Positions 43,801 to 60,300 of a stretch of DNA of 64,000 nucleotides are shown piece by piece (position 1 is the stretch's first letter; every line of letters begins with the position of its first letter). The DNA lies in contig NC_021674.1 in assembly GCF_000247815.1 (NCBI RefSeq), forward strand, positions 76,881,360-76,945,359, in the 5' to 3' direction. The DNA comes from Ficedula albicollis (lineage: Eukaryota; Chordata; Aves; Passeriformes; Muscicapidae). The position numbers were made by a program, and so were the translations under genes. Below the pieces are notes generated by a model. The model ran no database searches, was not told the origin of the DNA, and saw only the letters and a list, made by a program, of their open reading frames with translations.

Positions 43801-45995
43801 ATTATTGTTTCTCATTATAGACTAAATGAAATTGAGTCCATCATTAACTTTGTGAGTTGTTCCTGCTGTTCATGTCTGATTACAAGAGCAGATTTTGTTT
43901 CTTGGGCTTACTTGGGAACAAAAATTTGCAGTGTACTGCAAGCTTACACTGCTATTTGCCTTGTATTTTATTCAGTGCTGTTTTGCTTGTACTCATATTC
44001 TGTCTTCTACAGCCTTGCTGCTCTTGGGATACATTGCCAATATTCAGAGTCAAGAATAGCCACCACCTTAACTTTTAGCTTGCCTTCACAAAGAAAATTC
44101 CTCCTGTTACAGAGCTAAGTCCATAATTTTCTGCTTTTATCAAGCCCTCTGGTCAATTTTTTTTTTGTTTGTTTTTTTTGTTTTTTTTTCCCTAAGGTAA
44201 TTCCTTATAGCAGAGCAGAAAGATCAGAAATTTCCTTTCTTTGCTATCATCTCTCTGGTCAACTTCGGTTTCTGACCTTTTTGCCTTTTATGCTCCTTCT
44301 TCCAGATTTTCCTGTACTACTAGTTAATTCTGGTCTAGTGATTTTCTGCAGTGAAAGCTGTAGTCAGAGTTATTCCAGAGCATGTTCTTTATTTATGAAC
44401 TACTGCTAGCTTTTCTTATGGGTGTTCTTCCTTAAAATCTTTCTCTCATTAATTTTTGCCTTTTGACTTTATTTTTCCTTATATTTATGTTCTTTGCTGT
44501 CCATCCATTTTTTCTCACCGTTCCATTCCAGATAGATGGAAGCTCTTGGTCCCCCAAGTTCTCTACTCACAAGAGGAAGTGATGTATCTTATGATCTTTG
44601 ACTCTTCAGCCAAAATTACCCAACAGTCTCCAAGCTGCTTTTGTTCTATTTACAACCCTGTTGTCTAAAGGCAATCTTGTCATTATCATGTATGTAAAAC
44701 TCTAATAAAATTATTTTGACACACAGGTAACAGTTGCTTCTCCATTACACTTACTGTCTTGTGGTTTTGCATAATTTAACATTTGAGAGAAAATTTATTT
44801 TTCAGCCTTCCAGGAAATAGCTTTAGATATGATCCATTTATGCAATGATAGCATTTAGATATGATCCTGGGAACTGACAAAAGGAAAAAGAATCAAGGAA
44901 ATTAAAAGGAATAATAAATATTTGTTGAGGGGAAAAAAAAGATTGTAGATATATTGGATCAGTAATTCAAGCTAAGGGATCTGTTGGATGCAATTGGGTT
45001 TCTTTCTGTGTTCATCTTGCTTGGATTTTCTCATGTGCTGGTGTTTGTTCCGGTAGCACCAGGGCACAGAGGAACTGAAGGGATGGTGTCTGCCTGCACC
45101 TTGGCCTGACAGGCATGCATATATTCTTTGTCAAAAGCTGAGGCGCAGTTTTTTTCCCCTTGAGTGAAAAATTTGATGAGATAAGCAGCTTTTACAGCAC
45201 ATATTTTCCTCAGTGCTCCCTAACAGGATTTGTTTCCACTAAGATATTTCTTAGATCTCTGAGAAAAGCTTAAAAATCCAGGCTGAAAATTTAGGGCAGA
45301 TTTACATCATCACTATTTTGTGAATGATAGATAGTTCTAATGTAAGTGAGGATTCCTTTATGTGGAGATCTGAAGTCTTTTACACTGGAAACTATTTTGT
45401 TTTCTCTTTCTTTTCCATTGTCTGACTGGGAAATGTAATTACCATTACAAGACCACACAAGTAAAGCACTTTCAAACAGATAAGCCTTCATTAAAACTTC
45501 AGATTTAATCTGAACATTTAGAAAATATCCCTGCTAGACATTAATTTTGTCAATGACACTTCTGAATATGAGACACCAAGCTAAATGTAGATACACGCTA
45601 ACACCAATAATTTTCTTTTCATTTTCTTTTTTTTTTTAATAATAAATTGTCATCTGTGGAAAACTGGTGTAAAAACAATCCACCAACTCCTTCTAGTTAG
45701 CTTTTGCTTTCTTATTCAATCTGTTCTGTTGAAGAAGTGTACATGGACTTGACTTAGTTATCAGGTGTGATGTAGTGAATTCCGATTTTGCTCCAGTGAG
45801 ATATGTGAACGACATTTCTTTCTCACATGGTTCTCAAGTGAGAAGCTGCTGCATGAAGAGACTCTTTTATATATGAATTTCTGAGATGATAATATAGCCC
45901 AACATCTGTTTTTGGTACTCCATAGCAGACAGAAATCTAGAAAGCCAAGCTTACTCTCATGAAATTTTTCTAGATCAGGAGCAGGATCTTACTGG
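40861..45995. other. Unique AT-rich non-coding DNA up to the N gap
   Basis: Frames of up to 114 codons (42493-42837, minus) with no family resemblance. A T/G-rich run lies at 44157-44190. A 14-bp word, TTTAGATATGATCC, occurs at 44822 and again at 44854. Nothing else is supported. Confidence 0.6.
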
Positions 45996-46033
45996 NNNNN
46001 NNNNNNNNNNNNNNNNNNNNNNNNNNNNNNNNN
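45996..46033. other. Assembly gap, 38 Ns
   Basis: Thirty-eight undetermined bases directly abut the 617-bp poly-C run. The base just before the gap belongs to TACTGG, which recurs just after the poly-C run. Confidence 0.99.
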
Positions 46034-46650
<617 letters not shown>

Positions 46651-46665
46651 TACTGGGGGGGGGGG

Positions 46666-49600
46666 AAGAAAATAAAAACAGTTATAAAGCAACAAGACCT
46701 GTTTGTTTAAATTTAAAAACTGTTGCTATTTTTTAATTCAATAATTCATATTTCATTCAAATACTCAATTTTGAATCATTTGAAAATTAAGAGGAATGTA
46801 TTTTTTTATTAATTTTGAATCCTTTGAAGTTGACAACATAAAAATATTGGTTTATTGTCAACTGTACTAAGCCTCAGCTTTCTCTAAGTCACTTCAGTGG
46901 GACTGTTACTGCCTCTGCCAGTCACAGAGATGCTCTTGGGTCAAATTAATACTACAATAATAATAATTTTGAAAATTTACTAAGAATAGGTTTCACCTGG
47001 TGTCTTGTTTAGGTTTTGAGATTGCGTAGACAATTTTTCAAGTCTTCTTTTAAAAATAGCCACAGCAATGCCTACCTTCAGCTTGGAAAAAAACGTTTGA
47101 CATTTATTTCATTAAGTACTTTGCAATTTTTCCCTATTTGTAGCATATCAGGTTCATGGGAAAATATATTTTTACTTTCTTTTGTTATACTTGTAAAAAA
47201 TCTAAATTCCCTTTATTCATATAACCCTAGCTATCTTTAAATTTGCTAGACAATTTCAAGACCAACAGTTTTTTTAAATTTATTTTTGGGAGACCTGTAC
47301 AATTTCTGTACAACTTTCTACAATGAGATTTAGCAAAAATTGGTTCTTGAATAGAAAAAAACAAACAACAAAAACCTATCAGAATAGGAATCTTGATGTG
47401 TAATCAGCATTTACACAGTAGAAACGTTGTAGGTTATATGTGAGGGTATAAGGCAAGATTTATACTAAGCCAGCTGGTCTTTAGAGAAAACCAGAACTTC
47501 CAAGCTCCTTGAAACAGATCTCTTAGTAGAAAAATAGCTAAGATTTTATTCAACCTAGATAAACACTGCTCAATGGACAGCATTCATAAAGAGAGGAGAA
47601 AACAAACAAAAAAAAGAACTCCAGATCTAACCAGATTTGCTAAATCTGGCCCTAAAAACATCTTGGTTTTCAATTTCTTTTTTTTTCTTGCTTCTTTATT
47701 CCTTTTTCAGCACCTTTTTATCTCTGCTCTGTGTAAAAGCCATTGTTTTTGTAGGTTTCTGCCCTGAGATTCTTCTGCAGAATGATTACACATGAGTATT
47801 TGCTCTGTGCATAGCAGATTTACACATTTTCCATTAGTGCTGTTGTGCTGAAATTAGCAATTTCAGTATGAGCAAGTTGAATCTGTATTGAGTTCCCATA
47901 CCTGATCACTGACACAGTTCATTTCAAAACAGGCAGTGGGATATAAAAAAACAAAACAAGGCACTCAGAAAATAAGAAAATAAGGAATAAAGGGAAAGAA
48001 AAACTCAAAATAGCGGAGACATTGTTTAGAAAACCCTTTTCAAACAGTTTAATATTTTTATCAGCAACAAAAAGGTAAAAAATGGTGAATTTCTTTGTGA
48101 AAACTACTGTTGTTTTCAGCAGAGCTCACCCAAATTTGTCTACAGTGCTCTACTGTCCAGAGTACAAGGCAGAGAATGAGACAATCCATTCTGCCCATTC
48201 TGTTTCACAGAATACAGGAAAGACCAGGTGGGGCTGGGACATTTTTTTCTATGACCCTTATTCTCTCACAGGTCTTATGCTTGGGGCATATAAAGCTGCC
48301 CTACTCCTCCAGGTGCTCTCTCTTTCCAAAGTAATCTCTCTGCTCCCCTTTGCTCAGTTTACATCATCAGGAAGTCAAGCCTGAGCTCAAGCTCTGTGAT
48401 GCCCTGCAGCTGAATTACCTTCCCTAGAAGGCTGATAGGAGCTTTCAAACTCAGCCCACATTTATACAACCATGAAATATTATCACCAGAGTAGTTTGAA
48501 AAAATTACCTGACCTGGAATACTTGGGGAGATTTTGCATAACATAGCTGGTTATCTGGCCAAGGGAGAAGTTGTGCAGCATACCAATAATTGACACAATC
48601 AATGAATTATTGCTTTGTGCCTAGATAGCACAAAGGTATGTTTATCTTGCATACCACATCTGGACTGATAAGCTTAATTGATACAAAACACAGGTTTGTG
48701 GTTTTTTTCTCTCCAGTAAATTATCATGCATGTGAGCTGTGCTTTTTGAATTCACCTCTACTAGTAGATCTCCCTGGAATTTTTGGAGACTATCATTTCT
48801 GACTCAGTATTATTAAAAAATTAATAAATTTAATTAACCAAAGCTCAGGATTCTCAAACAAACAAAACACAACAAGAAAAACTTACATGTCATATTTGTG
48901 AGAAAGAAAAATCTGAAATGCTCACTAGAAAAGCTACAAAAAATGGCATTGAAGGTCATCTTTGGTATAACAAAAAATCCTTCAAATCCAAAGAGAGAGC
49001 TGTCATTTTATTCTTTAAAAATAATCTTACAGTAGTGACCAAGAACCTTTCAAAGAACAATTGAATTCTCCAAACTCCAGAATGTGCTCTCAAAACCCTT
49101 GTTAGAAGTTTTGTCTCAGTGGTCTCATGATCTGCTATCTGATTTTAGTATTACTGTCTTTTTACAATATTTAATTTCCTCTGGGTAAAATTTTTACAGA
49201 TAAAATAATGCAAGGCACGCATGTTGATATCATTTTTCAAGAAAGAAAATAATCTCATTTTTAGGAATGCAGAAATTATTCTTAAATAGAAAACATATAT
49301 TGTTTTAAATATGTTCATGAAAAAGATCTAATAACAGAAGTTCCACTATATCCCTGGGCTTCTTGTTGAAGTGCTTAACTATCTCTACAGTTTATGAAAT
49401 ATTTTTTCTTAAACTAATTTAAATCTTTTTTTTTTCTGCAGTTAGGTCACTTGTGATTTGTTCTGTCCTCAGGTAAAGTGGAGATCATGAATTGTCTTTC
49501 TAATAATTATCCACATATTTGAGGATTATTTTAGTCTCTTGGTCTCTTCTAGACTAGGTGAGAAGTGGTGCTTTCAGCCTTTCTTCACAGTTTGTGCTTC

Positions 49601-51626
49601 CTAAACCCTCATTATTTATCGTCTTGAGTTTTGTTCCAACATTCCTACAGCTTCAGCTTTGGTGTATAGACCTTAGCATAATCGTTCTTCTGAGTCCTTA
49701 GCAGTGCTAAACTGATCAGAATAATTTAAATAATTACCTTCCTTCAAAAACACCTATTTTTCCTCACAAGTATAGAGGAAGATTACTACTGTTTGTTCAC
49801 ATGTAGTTCAGACTTGCATCTTAGGAACCTGACAAAAAACATATGCATGATATGGTCCACAACTCTTTTTTATAAAACCACAGATAATATATTGTCCAGA
49901 CTTGCAGATTACAAGAGAGTGTCTTTTTCTTCTTACACCACTTCAGTGACATATAGTGGTATAAAGAAATAGTATCCAATATCATAACCTATTTTACAGT
50001 AATTTAATTTAGAATCTGCATCAGCTTCTGAGAATGTTACATATAAAAGACTCTCCTAAATTAAACAAATATCACATCTCTTCCCTCCTTCTGTTCCATC
50101 ACGCCTGTTACCTTCTCTATTCCTCACATTTCACAGTTTGTTCACTTGCCTTCCTTGGGCTCTTGAGAATCAACACAATTAACTCATACTATGAGTTTGA
50201 GCTGTTTATCACTTTAGAATAATATGAGTACTAATATACATACACATGCCCAAGTATATATTTTAACTGGCCATGAATAAGTATTTTCTACTAGATAGCC
50301 ATATGATTTAAAGTCATTTATACGGCAGCTTATGGCAGTAAAATTCTGCATTCACTATAGTACTTTTAGAATAAATTGCATGGTTGTTGGACTGAATTTA
50401 TTTTTTCACAATGCTTTTATCTTATTTATGTACTTATTCCACAGCCAGAGAGGAGAATTGTCTTGACAGCTCTTTCTTCTACATGGAGACTGATTTTCAT
50501 TTTAAGACACAACTATGAAGCTCGACATTGCTGTTACCATTGATCATTTTCTCATTTGTAACAGATCTTGCACGTTATTACACTGAAGATAAAAAAAAAA
50601 GACAAACACTTTCACTTGGCTGCTTAAAAAAAAAAAAAAAAGAAAAAGAAGCAAGTGTATTTCTCTTGCACCTAGCAATGGACACAAAGCAATACTTAAT
50701 TCTCTGGATGCAAGTTCTTAAAAGAAAACTATGCAGAATTCATAGAAATAACTAAAACCACTCTTAAGTTTCTCAGCTTTTTTCACTTTTTCAGTTTTAT
50801 TGGCAGACAGTTTGCGCCCTTAACTTTTCATCTGGGAAATGTCATAACTTTATCATTAGCCTTTGGCCGCAAGAAGCTTGTGTTCCTGAAACTAAGTGTA
50901 GATGACTTCTGGGGAGCTGAGAATTAACTCTCTTTTTATGCAGCTGCTTTGCAACACAAAGTAGCCTCCAACAGGTTTGACATTCTCCACTGGAGTCAGC
51001 TCCTTTGCCAGACCTTATCCAAGTAAAAGAGAGGCCTTAATCCCCAGAGCTCCCCATTCAAGGGAGCATTCAAGAAGGATTCCTCTGCCAGTCCACCTGG
51101 GGAATTTAGAATGGCCTTCTGCCCAGGTAACCTTTTCACTCCAGAGTCTCATATTGAGGATTCCCATTAAATAATGCACTTTCTTAGCACTTTTTCTTGT
51201 GACATTTTTAACTCTCTTTATGGTCATGGAAGCAGCACCTGAAGACACACCAGCTTAGCTGGCAATCTATTTTAACTGCTATGCATAGGGAAAGCAAAAT
51301 CAGCTGTGCCTTATGGAAATACTCACCCTGCACTGCACAGACAACTGAAGGTGTGCTCTGTCATTAAGTGACTGAACAAAACAAAACAAAGCAAAGCATG
51401 TAATTCTGAGATTTGCCATAAAGACTCAGCTTGTAGCATGGCTGGAGACATTATTTGGTGAAAATTACCAAGAAAATAAGTATGCGTCAGAATTAAAATG
51501 AATGTAAAAGCAATACACAGGAAATTTAGGGAATCAATGAAAAAATGTTTCTCCTTTTCTTGTAGAGAAAGGGTTGTAAATCAAATACCAGTAAATGAAA
51601 TGCTAATGTTGACATTTTATTAAAAA
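46666..51626. other. Unique AT-rich non-coding DNA
   Basis: Short frames only, up to about 100 codons, none recognisable. A-runs at 50591-50600 and 50626-50640. No named interspersed repeat seen. Confidence 0.6.
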
Positions 51627-51690
51627 GGGGAAGGGAAGGGAAGTTTCAGGGAAGGGAAGTTTCAGGGAAGGGAAGGGAAGGGAAGGGAAG
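51627..51690. repeat. (GGGAA)n array, left part
   Basis: GGGAA pentamers, interrupted twice by GTTTCA variants, run directly into the long C tract. The same pentamer resumes at 53813, so both parts belong to one array. Confidence 0.9.
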
Positions 51691-53812
<2,122 letters not shown>

Positions 53813-53844
53813 AGGGAAGGGAAGGGAAGGGAAGGGAAGGGAAG
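53813..53844. repeat. (GGGAA)n array, right part
   Basis: About six GGGAA pentamers, in the same phase and strand as the left part, ending at AAACTTAAG. Confidence 0.9.
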
Positions 53845-54228
53845 AAACTTAAGTATAGTAATAAAAACAAAAATTGTATCTATAAACTTGCAGCTATTTT
53901 GCATGAAATTTATCATTATAAATCTCTATGTTAATAAAAGTGTGCAATATTTATAATGTAAACTATCTGATAAAATTGGCATTCTTATATCAAAAAGCAG
54001 TGGCGTTAATTAACCCTTAGCCCCACTAACTTAATGATTATTTTAATAAATGTAACTAAAGAACTCAGGCCTTCTTGACAGTATATGGACATTTGCATTT
54101 GATGGAATGCATCTCCACATTTCCTCACATCTTAGTGAAGGAGAACTTAATCAACAAGTTATTATCATACTAAGTCAGCATTACAAATCCATAGGTACCC
54201 TAAATATAAGAATATAAATACACACACA

Positions 54229-54269
<41 letters not shown>

Positions 54270-56527
54270 GTATGCATACATAAACCCCATAAGAACTGGA
54301 TTTAAAAAGAAATCAAGTTTCAGAATTCCAAGACCTTCTTCCTGTTTTCAATGAAATTTAGCATTAAAATGCGGTTGGATTACAGCTCAGAGCTCCATTC
54401 CTGCAACAGCTTTTATTTAGTGCAGTACAAAGAATGACTTCTGCTCCAGTGAATCTGGGCATTCTCCCTTTATGTGAAGGGAAAAAAGGGAAAAAAGTTG
54501 TATGAGGACATTGCTGAATTTATTACTCATTTATTGTAGAGGAAACACAGACTTTAAATATTTGAAGAATCAAAGACGTATAAAAGCCACAGCCCAGTAA
54601 GCAAATATTCTTGAAAAATTACCCTAATTAAATCTTTGTCACACTTGATAATGAGATATTTGCTTCCGTGGCCTTTTCTGTTTTCTTTTTATGATGATGA
54701 TGAGGTAGATGTCAGTTTTCATTTAATAGAATCATATAGATTTTTCTTTGGCAATATCTTTACAGATCAGTGCACTCTGGACCTGTAGGTAACAACTGGT
54801 GTTAACCTTGCAGCCTCCTCCTTAAGGTTAACCAAGCAAAATGTCTTTTTGAAAAATCACGATTGCATTTTAATAATCAACAAAGCAAAGTCATTTTTCA
54901 CAGTACACAAATATTAAACTGATAATCAGTGAATTTCAGTGGGCTTTTCTTCTGTCAAAAGGATTTATAAAAAATACTCAAGATTGAATACCTTCTTTAA
55001 TAATTAAGTGAAATCTAAACCAGTAACTGTTTAAATGTCTCTCATAAAACATGGAATAGAAAACTGCTCCTAAATGCTATGTTTGATATGAATTTTGCAG
55101 ACAAGACAGTGTTCATGTCTTGGCCTTTTTGCCCTTGAAAGCTTTTGAGACTGAGAAAAAGAGACTTCTGTACAGACTTTGTAAAAAGGTAGCCTTTGAA
55201 ATTCTCCTTGATGTGGTATTTTAGGCTTATTAGAAGAGTGGATTTAAGTACTATGTCAAGTCATAATCCAGTTCATGGGTTCTCTGTTTTATCCTCAGGC
55301 CCCTCCTCACCCCAAGAAAACACAGCTTGCTGCTATTAAAGTACTATTGAGTATTGGGGTTTTGTACTAATTTTTGCAGAAGAAAGCTTCTTGTGGACAG
55401 AAATAAATGAAAATATTAGTATGGATGCACACACCTGTTTCAGAGAAGTGATTAAATTCCAGGTAATTTTAAACATTACTTCTGTATTATCAGAACCAGG
55501 CAGAGTATGGGAAGTCATTATTTTCACACAAAGCACTCCTTCATGTTATTTTTACTTAAACAAAATTTATATTAGTGCATTACAACAATGGAGTATCATG
55601 TTGTTAAGAATCAATAACATTTCAGCTTTCTGGGCTAAACAGACAAATGGGGATACAATTCAGGATCATAAAGTCACCCCAGGACATCCCCACACTCCTT
55701 TCTGAATTAATTGTCTGCATGAAAATAGCTGCAAGTAAATTGGATTGCAGTTAGACAAAAGAAGGCCTAAAACCTTATTGGCTAACACAAGATGTATGGT
55801 TTACAAGTAAACAGACATGGATAATTTGTAATCCTAAGAGAGGGGGGGAGTTTTTCTCCTTTTGTGATATAATGACTTGCATTAGTGGGGTTGTTTAATT
55901 ACAGATAAAAAAAATGTACTTAAGTGTGTATAAGCATTAAATAAAGGCACTATCATTTTTAAAATACTAAATTAATTATTTATCATGAGTCTTTTAAAGT
56001 GTCATTATCTTGTACCTTTAAATCAAAAAATATATAACCCTTTCAGAATTTAGATGGTTCTTTACTGTATGTCAGCATCCAAATGGGGATAATGTCCCAA
56101 ATAGGTTTGTTTTTCTTAAATTGAGTATCCTAGTGAATACACCATTACAATGCTTCTTTAAATGCTTCTTAGTCAGATTTGGCCAACCTATGGATGCTTC
56201 ATAATAAATTATTTTTCTTACAAATATGTTTAAAATAATTTTAATACTAATCAGAGTCAAACTCTGTGTTTGTGTAGCTGCTTTTGCAGTTGCTTTTGCT
56301 GAGGTAAGATTTAATTCACTGAGGCTGCTGTTCTTAGTAAAACTTTTCACTATGCAGAAGAGAACAAAAGCATCTGATAGTGTTCATCAAACAAAAAAAT
56401 AAGGTACAGACTGCACACTATGCAGAAGGAACCACTGATAAAATCCCTACATAGAAAATTTACCTTTACCTTGTGGGAGTAGCAGAGTAAGAATTCATAT
56501 TTGCACACGCGCACAATGTGAAGAAAT
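53845..56527. other. Unique AT-rich non-coding DNA
   Basis: Contains the CA microsatellite listed separately. The longest frames are 66-104 codons, with no family resemblance. No named interspersed repeat until the CR1 copy at 56528. Confidence 0.6.
54221..54262. repeat. (CA)n microsatellite
   Basis: About 21 CA units with one A-A interruption near the left end, followed by a short ATATATG/CATACA tail. Confidence 0.95.
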
Positions 56528-56790
56528 TAGGAATTATAGAATTGTTAGCATAGAAAAAGCATTGAGATCACCAAATCCAACCCCTAACCCAGCACTGCCG
56601 AGTCCGTCGCTAAATCGTGTCCCCAAGTGCCACATCTACGTGACCTAAATCCTTCCAGGGATGGGCTCTCAAACACTCCCTGGGCAGCCTGTTCCAGTGT
56701 TCCAGTGGTTGACCTCTCTTTTGCTGAAGACATTCTTCTTGACACCCAACCTAAACCCTCCCTTGTGCAGCTTGAAGCCATTTCCTCTTG
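56528..56790 (-). mobile_element. CR1 LINE 3' fragment, 5'-truncated
   Basis: On the minus strand this is the C-terminal end of CR1 ORF2 and the short 3' tail. The translation still contains GNGFKLHKGGFRLGVKK and HWNTG, and the plus strand shows the complement of the usual GGTTGGA-type 3' region near 56575. Similarity stops abruptly at about 56790, as expected for incomplete reverse transcription. It is better preserved than the long CR1 at 4325-7350 and represents a separate and probably younger insertion. Confidence 0.92.
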
Positions 56791-57255
56791 AGGCTCTCAA
56801 AGGAGAATTACATATATTGCCTATCCTAATCCAGGTTAATGAGCCTGAATGTGACCAAAGTTTTGACTTTGTACTAATGAACAAACAGCAAAAAACCTCT
56901 TGACATGAACTGAAGCTCTATGTTCACTGCACAAAATAGGCATCAATTAGTGTTCCCTAAAGAATGAAACCCCTAACTTTATAAGTTATTTGCATGGCAG
57001 GTGAAACATTGAGAAAAATGTGAAAAGTAGCTCGCCTATATCCTGAAAATGGGCACTTTGTCTGTAATCACTATCACTCATTAAGTCACTAGATGATTTC
57101 ACAGTGAAAATCTTCCAAGTCTCATAGATTTGCCAATGGGCTCTCTAAACATCAGTATTTATTGGATCACTTTATTTGAAAAGATACACAAAATGTGACA
57201 AAGCTATTTATTGTGTATATTGAAAAAATAATTTTAGGTTGACATCTACATGTAG
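56791..57255. other. Unique non-coding DNA
   Basis: AT-rich sequence between the CR1 fragment and the MIR-like relic; nothing recognised. Confidence 0.6.
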
Positions 57256-57380
57256 TCTCACATTCATCCCTGTAAGTTATGAATACACAAAAATATCTTA
57301 TTTATATTAGTAATAGAAGTAAACAATTTTACAGATTAGGAAACTGAAAATCAGCTAAAAGACTACCTGCAAAATTTCAC
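57256..57380 (+). mobile_element. MIR-like SINE core relic
   Basis: The stretch at 57327-57355 (TTTTACAGATTAGGAAACTG and the following bases) closely follows the MIR consensus core as I remember it. The preceding CTCACATTCATCCCTGTAAG at 57258-57277 fits the upstream half. MIRs are tRNA-derived SINEs that spread before the amniote radiation, so a copy in a bird would be very old. Identification is from memory only. Confidence 0.6.
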
Positions 57381-60300
57381 TTAATGTTACTTTCACTTTG
57401 TTTAATTTCTCAAAAGCAGACACTGATGTTGTACATAAGCTGCCAGGAGTTTTAGATCTAAAAGTGAAATCCTGTGGATACTTAAAAAATAAAGAATGGA
57501 TGTAACACAAACTTCATTGTTAAAATCTGGATCTTAGAATTGATACAGAAATTGGAGATAAGGAATCACAGCTGGAATGAGGGTTTCGGTGGTGAAAAAT
57601 GGGGATTATTACAGACTCCTCAGCAAAGTTGAGGAGTTGAAAGTTGCTGTATTGAAAAAAAAATTAAAAAGAGTTATTTCAGCTTTTGTGACAGCTGAAG
57701 CTTGGTGTTCTACTGACAAAATGGCTGTTGTTTGTACTAAATTGTGTCAAATTACATGCAGTGGTTATATAATGTGTATTACTGTCCATGAGGGACAAAG
57801 ATGAGGCCACTCATTTTACTTAGGACAGAAAGATGGATTTAAATTATACTGCTAGGGATGAAAGGCTAGCGCTTCATTAAGCAAGCTGTTCAACCTTCAT
57901 GCTTACTCCAGTTTTAAAACTATTATCCTACAATCACAGTGAATATCTTTGAAATAATATTGCAGCTCTTCTTTGATAAGAAAGCCTGTTTTTTTCCTTT
58001 GCTCTGCAGTGCAACTAAGTAGCAGATACATAATTTATATTAACCTTGACTTGTGCTTCACCTACAGATTCTCCTGATTTTTTATCATAAGGGAGAATCC
58101 TTTTTTCTTCACAAGTGAAAACATGAATTATTTCCCTTATATAGATCCTTTCTTTTTATTCTGTTTTTCAGAGGAACCAGGGTTTATAAAGCATTGTTCC
58201 TAGCTTGCAAAAAGCAGCAGCTTGTTTCCAGCCTTCTGACTTGTCCAAAATCAATCTTGTCACTTTGGCTTGATTTTGCATAATATTCTTCCCTGCGTTG
58301 ACTTTCTGTGGCTTGTCTGCAGCAGTGCTATGGTGAGCAATGGGAAGTTCTATTTGAAAACTGACGACACTGCTGAGTGCTGAAAAGCGTCACTGCTGTT
58401 TTCAGGTGTTCATTTTTACACACCTATTATAGAGTGCCAAAAAAGTACTTTCAGAAGTTGCACACAGTTAAATTGAGAACTGCATTTATACTCAAAGCAT
58501 CGTCATTATAATGTCTTATTTGTTCAGTACAAAGGCTCTGCGGCTCACTGCCCTTCTGATATTTCAATTATTTGGTTGTAATCATGTAACAAAGCAGATA
58601 TTGATTTCCTGGGTATTCAAATTACATCTCTAAAAGCAAGAGCTAGTAAAATGGCTTTATCATTTAAAATTATACACAATTTGGTGAAGCCAGCTGGTTC
58701 CAGTGGAAAGCAACATATTCCTTTATTTTAAAAGTGACATTATAAAGGGCATCTGTGGGGGTGTTTCTTTAAGGCTATGGTCAAATTCAATAGGTCTTCC
58801 TTATTTTGAGAAATATACTGCTCTCCCCTGATACTTAGAGTATGTGAATAAAGAAAATCAGAGCAGTCCTAGGGAAATGATGGATACATCAGAGCATTTT
58901 AAATTCTGTATTTATGTGTACATCAATTGAGAAGTACTAAAATCCACAGTTTTTATTTCTGATGCATGTCGGATGGGAATTGTTTGCTAACCCTTCCATC
59001 ATTCGTATTTTTTACTTGACATGGTAGGGACTCTCTTTGCAGAATGGGGCAAACAGAAACCTGTGATAAGTCAATTCCTTCGACAAGGTGAACCAGAAAT
59101 ATACTTTAAGGTTTCAGAAAACTTCAGGCATATGCTCAAATATTCCTCAAATGCCACGCGCCTCTACTTTGCCCACTCCAAAGGCTGATGGCCTAATTGC
59201 AGAGATATTTTATCAAATTACAAGGCAAGAGATTCAATGAAGACAGTGTTTCATCTTTGCTGTCCTGTTGGCCATGAACAGCTTGGCCAAGGTGGGAAAC
59301 TGAGCAACTGCTCCCTGGGAAGCTAGAAATAAATTTGAAAAAGCCAAGGAACTGGCTAAACCAAAAGCCATATGCAATTTCCAAGAGGAAAGTCAGAAAT
59401 ATAATATTATTGGTTTTGTGAAATAGTGAAATAAATGCCTCCTAAAAAATATAATAGTAGTACTTTAGATTCCCAGTGACCTCAAAATTTTGTAAGTTTT
59501 CCTTATTTTGTTAAGCAGACTTCCAATGAACCTCCAGACTTCTCAATTTTGCTTTCTTCATAAATCTTCTCACTCCTGAAAAGAAGGAAAGCTCTTAAAC
59601 TGAATCCTCTTAATAATTTATTTGTGTCTTTTTTTTGTTTCCACATCTTTGCTTATTTTCCTTCCTTTTTTCCAAGAGAACCCTTAGTCAAAGAGATTCT
59701 AAGTATTTTTTTCCAAATGTATTTGCTTAATTAAGCATAAAGATGTATGCATTTATATGAATAATGCTTTGTAGAGAAAGCTTAAAGATTTTGGACTCCC
59801 TTGGTTACATCTAGTCTACCTGAGGCTTTTGTCTCTTCATGCACACAGAAAAAAACCCCACAAGCTGCATAGCTGGCAGCAGGAGTATTCAATAGAATAT
59901 GTTAAGAAAGAATTAGGAAATACTTAAAAAACACGTTTAATTCCTAATAAATTTCTCCTGTCACTGTCCTAGAAATAAAAGAAGTTAAAATATTTTAAAA
60001 TGAAAAAACTATAATTTTCCCCTAAGATATGGCAGTATATCAGGACATCTAGAAGACAGTGGGAGGATTTTTTTTCTTTTCTTTCCCCCCCTTTTGTGAC
60101 AGATTACAAAAGCTTTTCATACAGAAAAAAAACAGTTTCAGGATGATGGATTTTTAAAATAAAAGTCTTGTTTTCCTTTAGGTGTTATAAAGTGCTATTT
60201 ATTACTTTAAAGTCCTTTTTAGTTTGAAATATTTTGCAGAATGATGCTATCATTCAAAGAAAACCAGATACTCTCAATAGTTGATACTTGTTTTGAAAAG

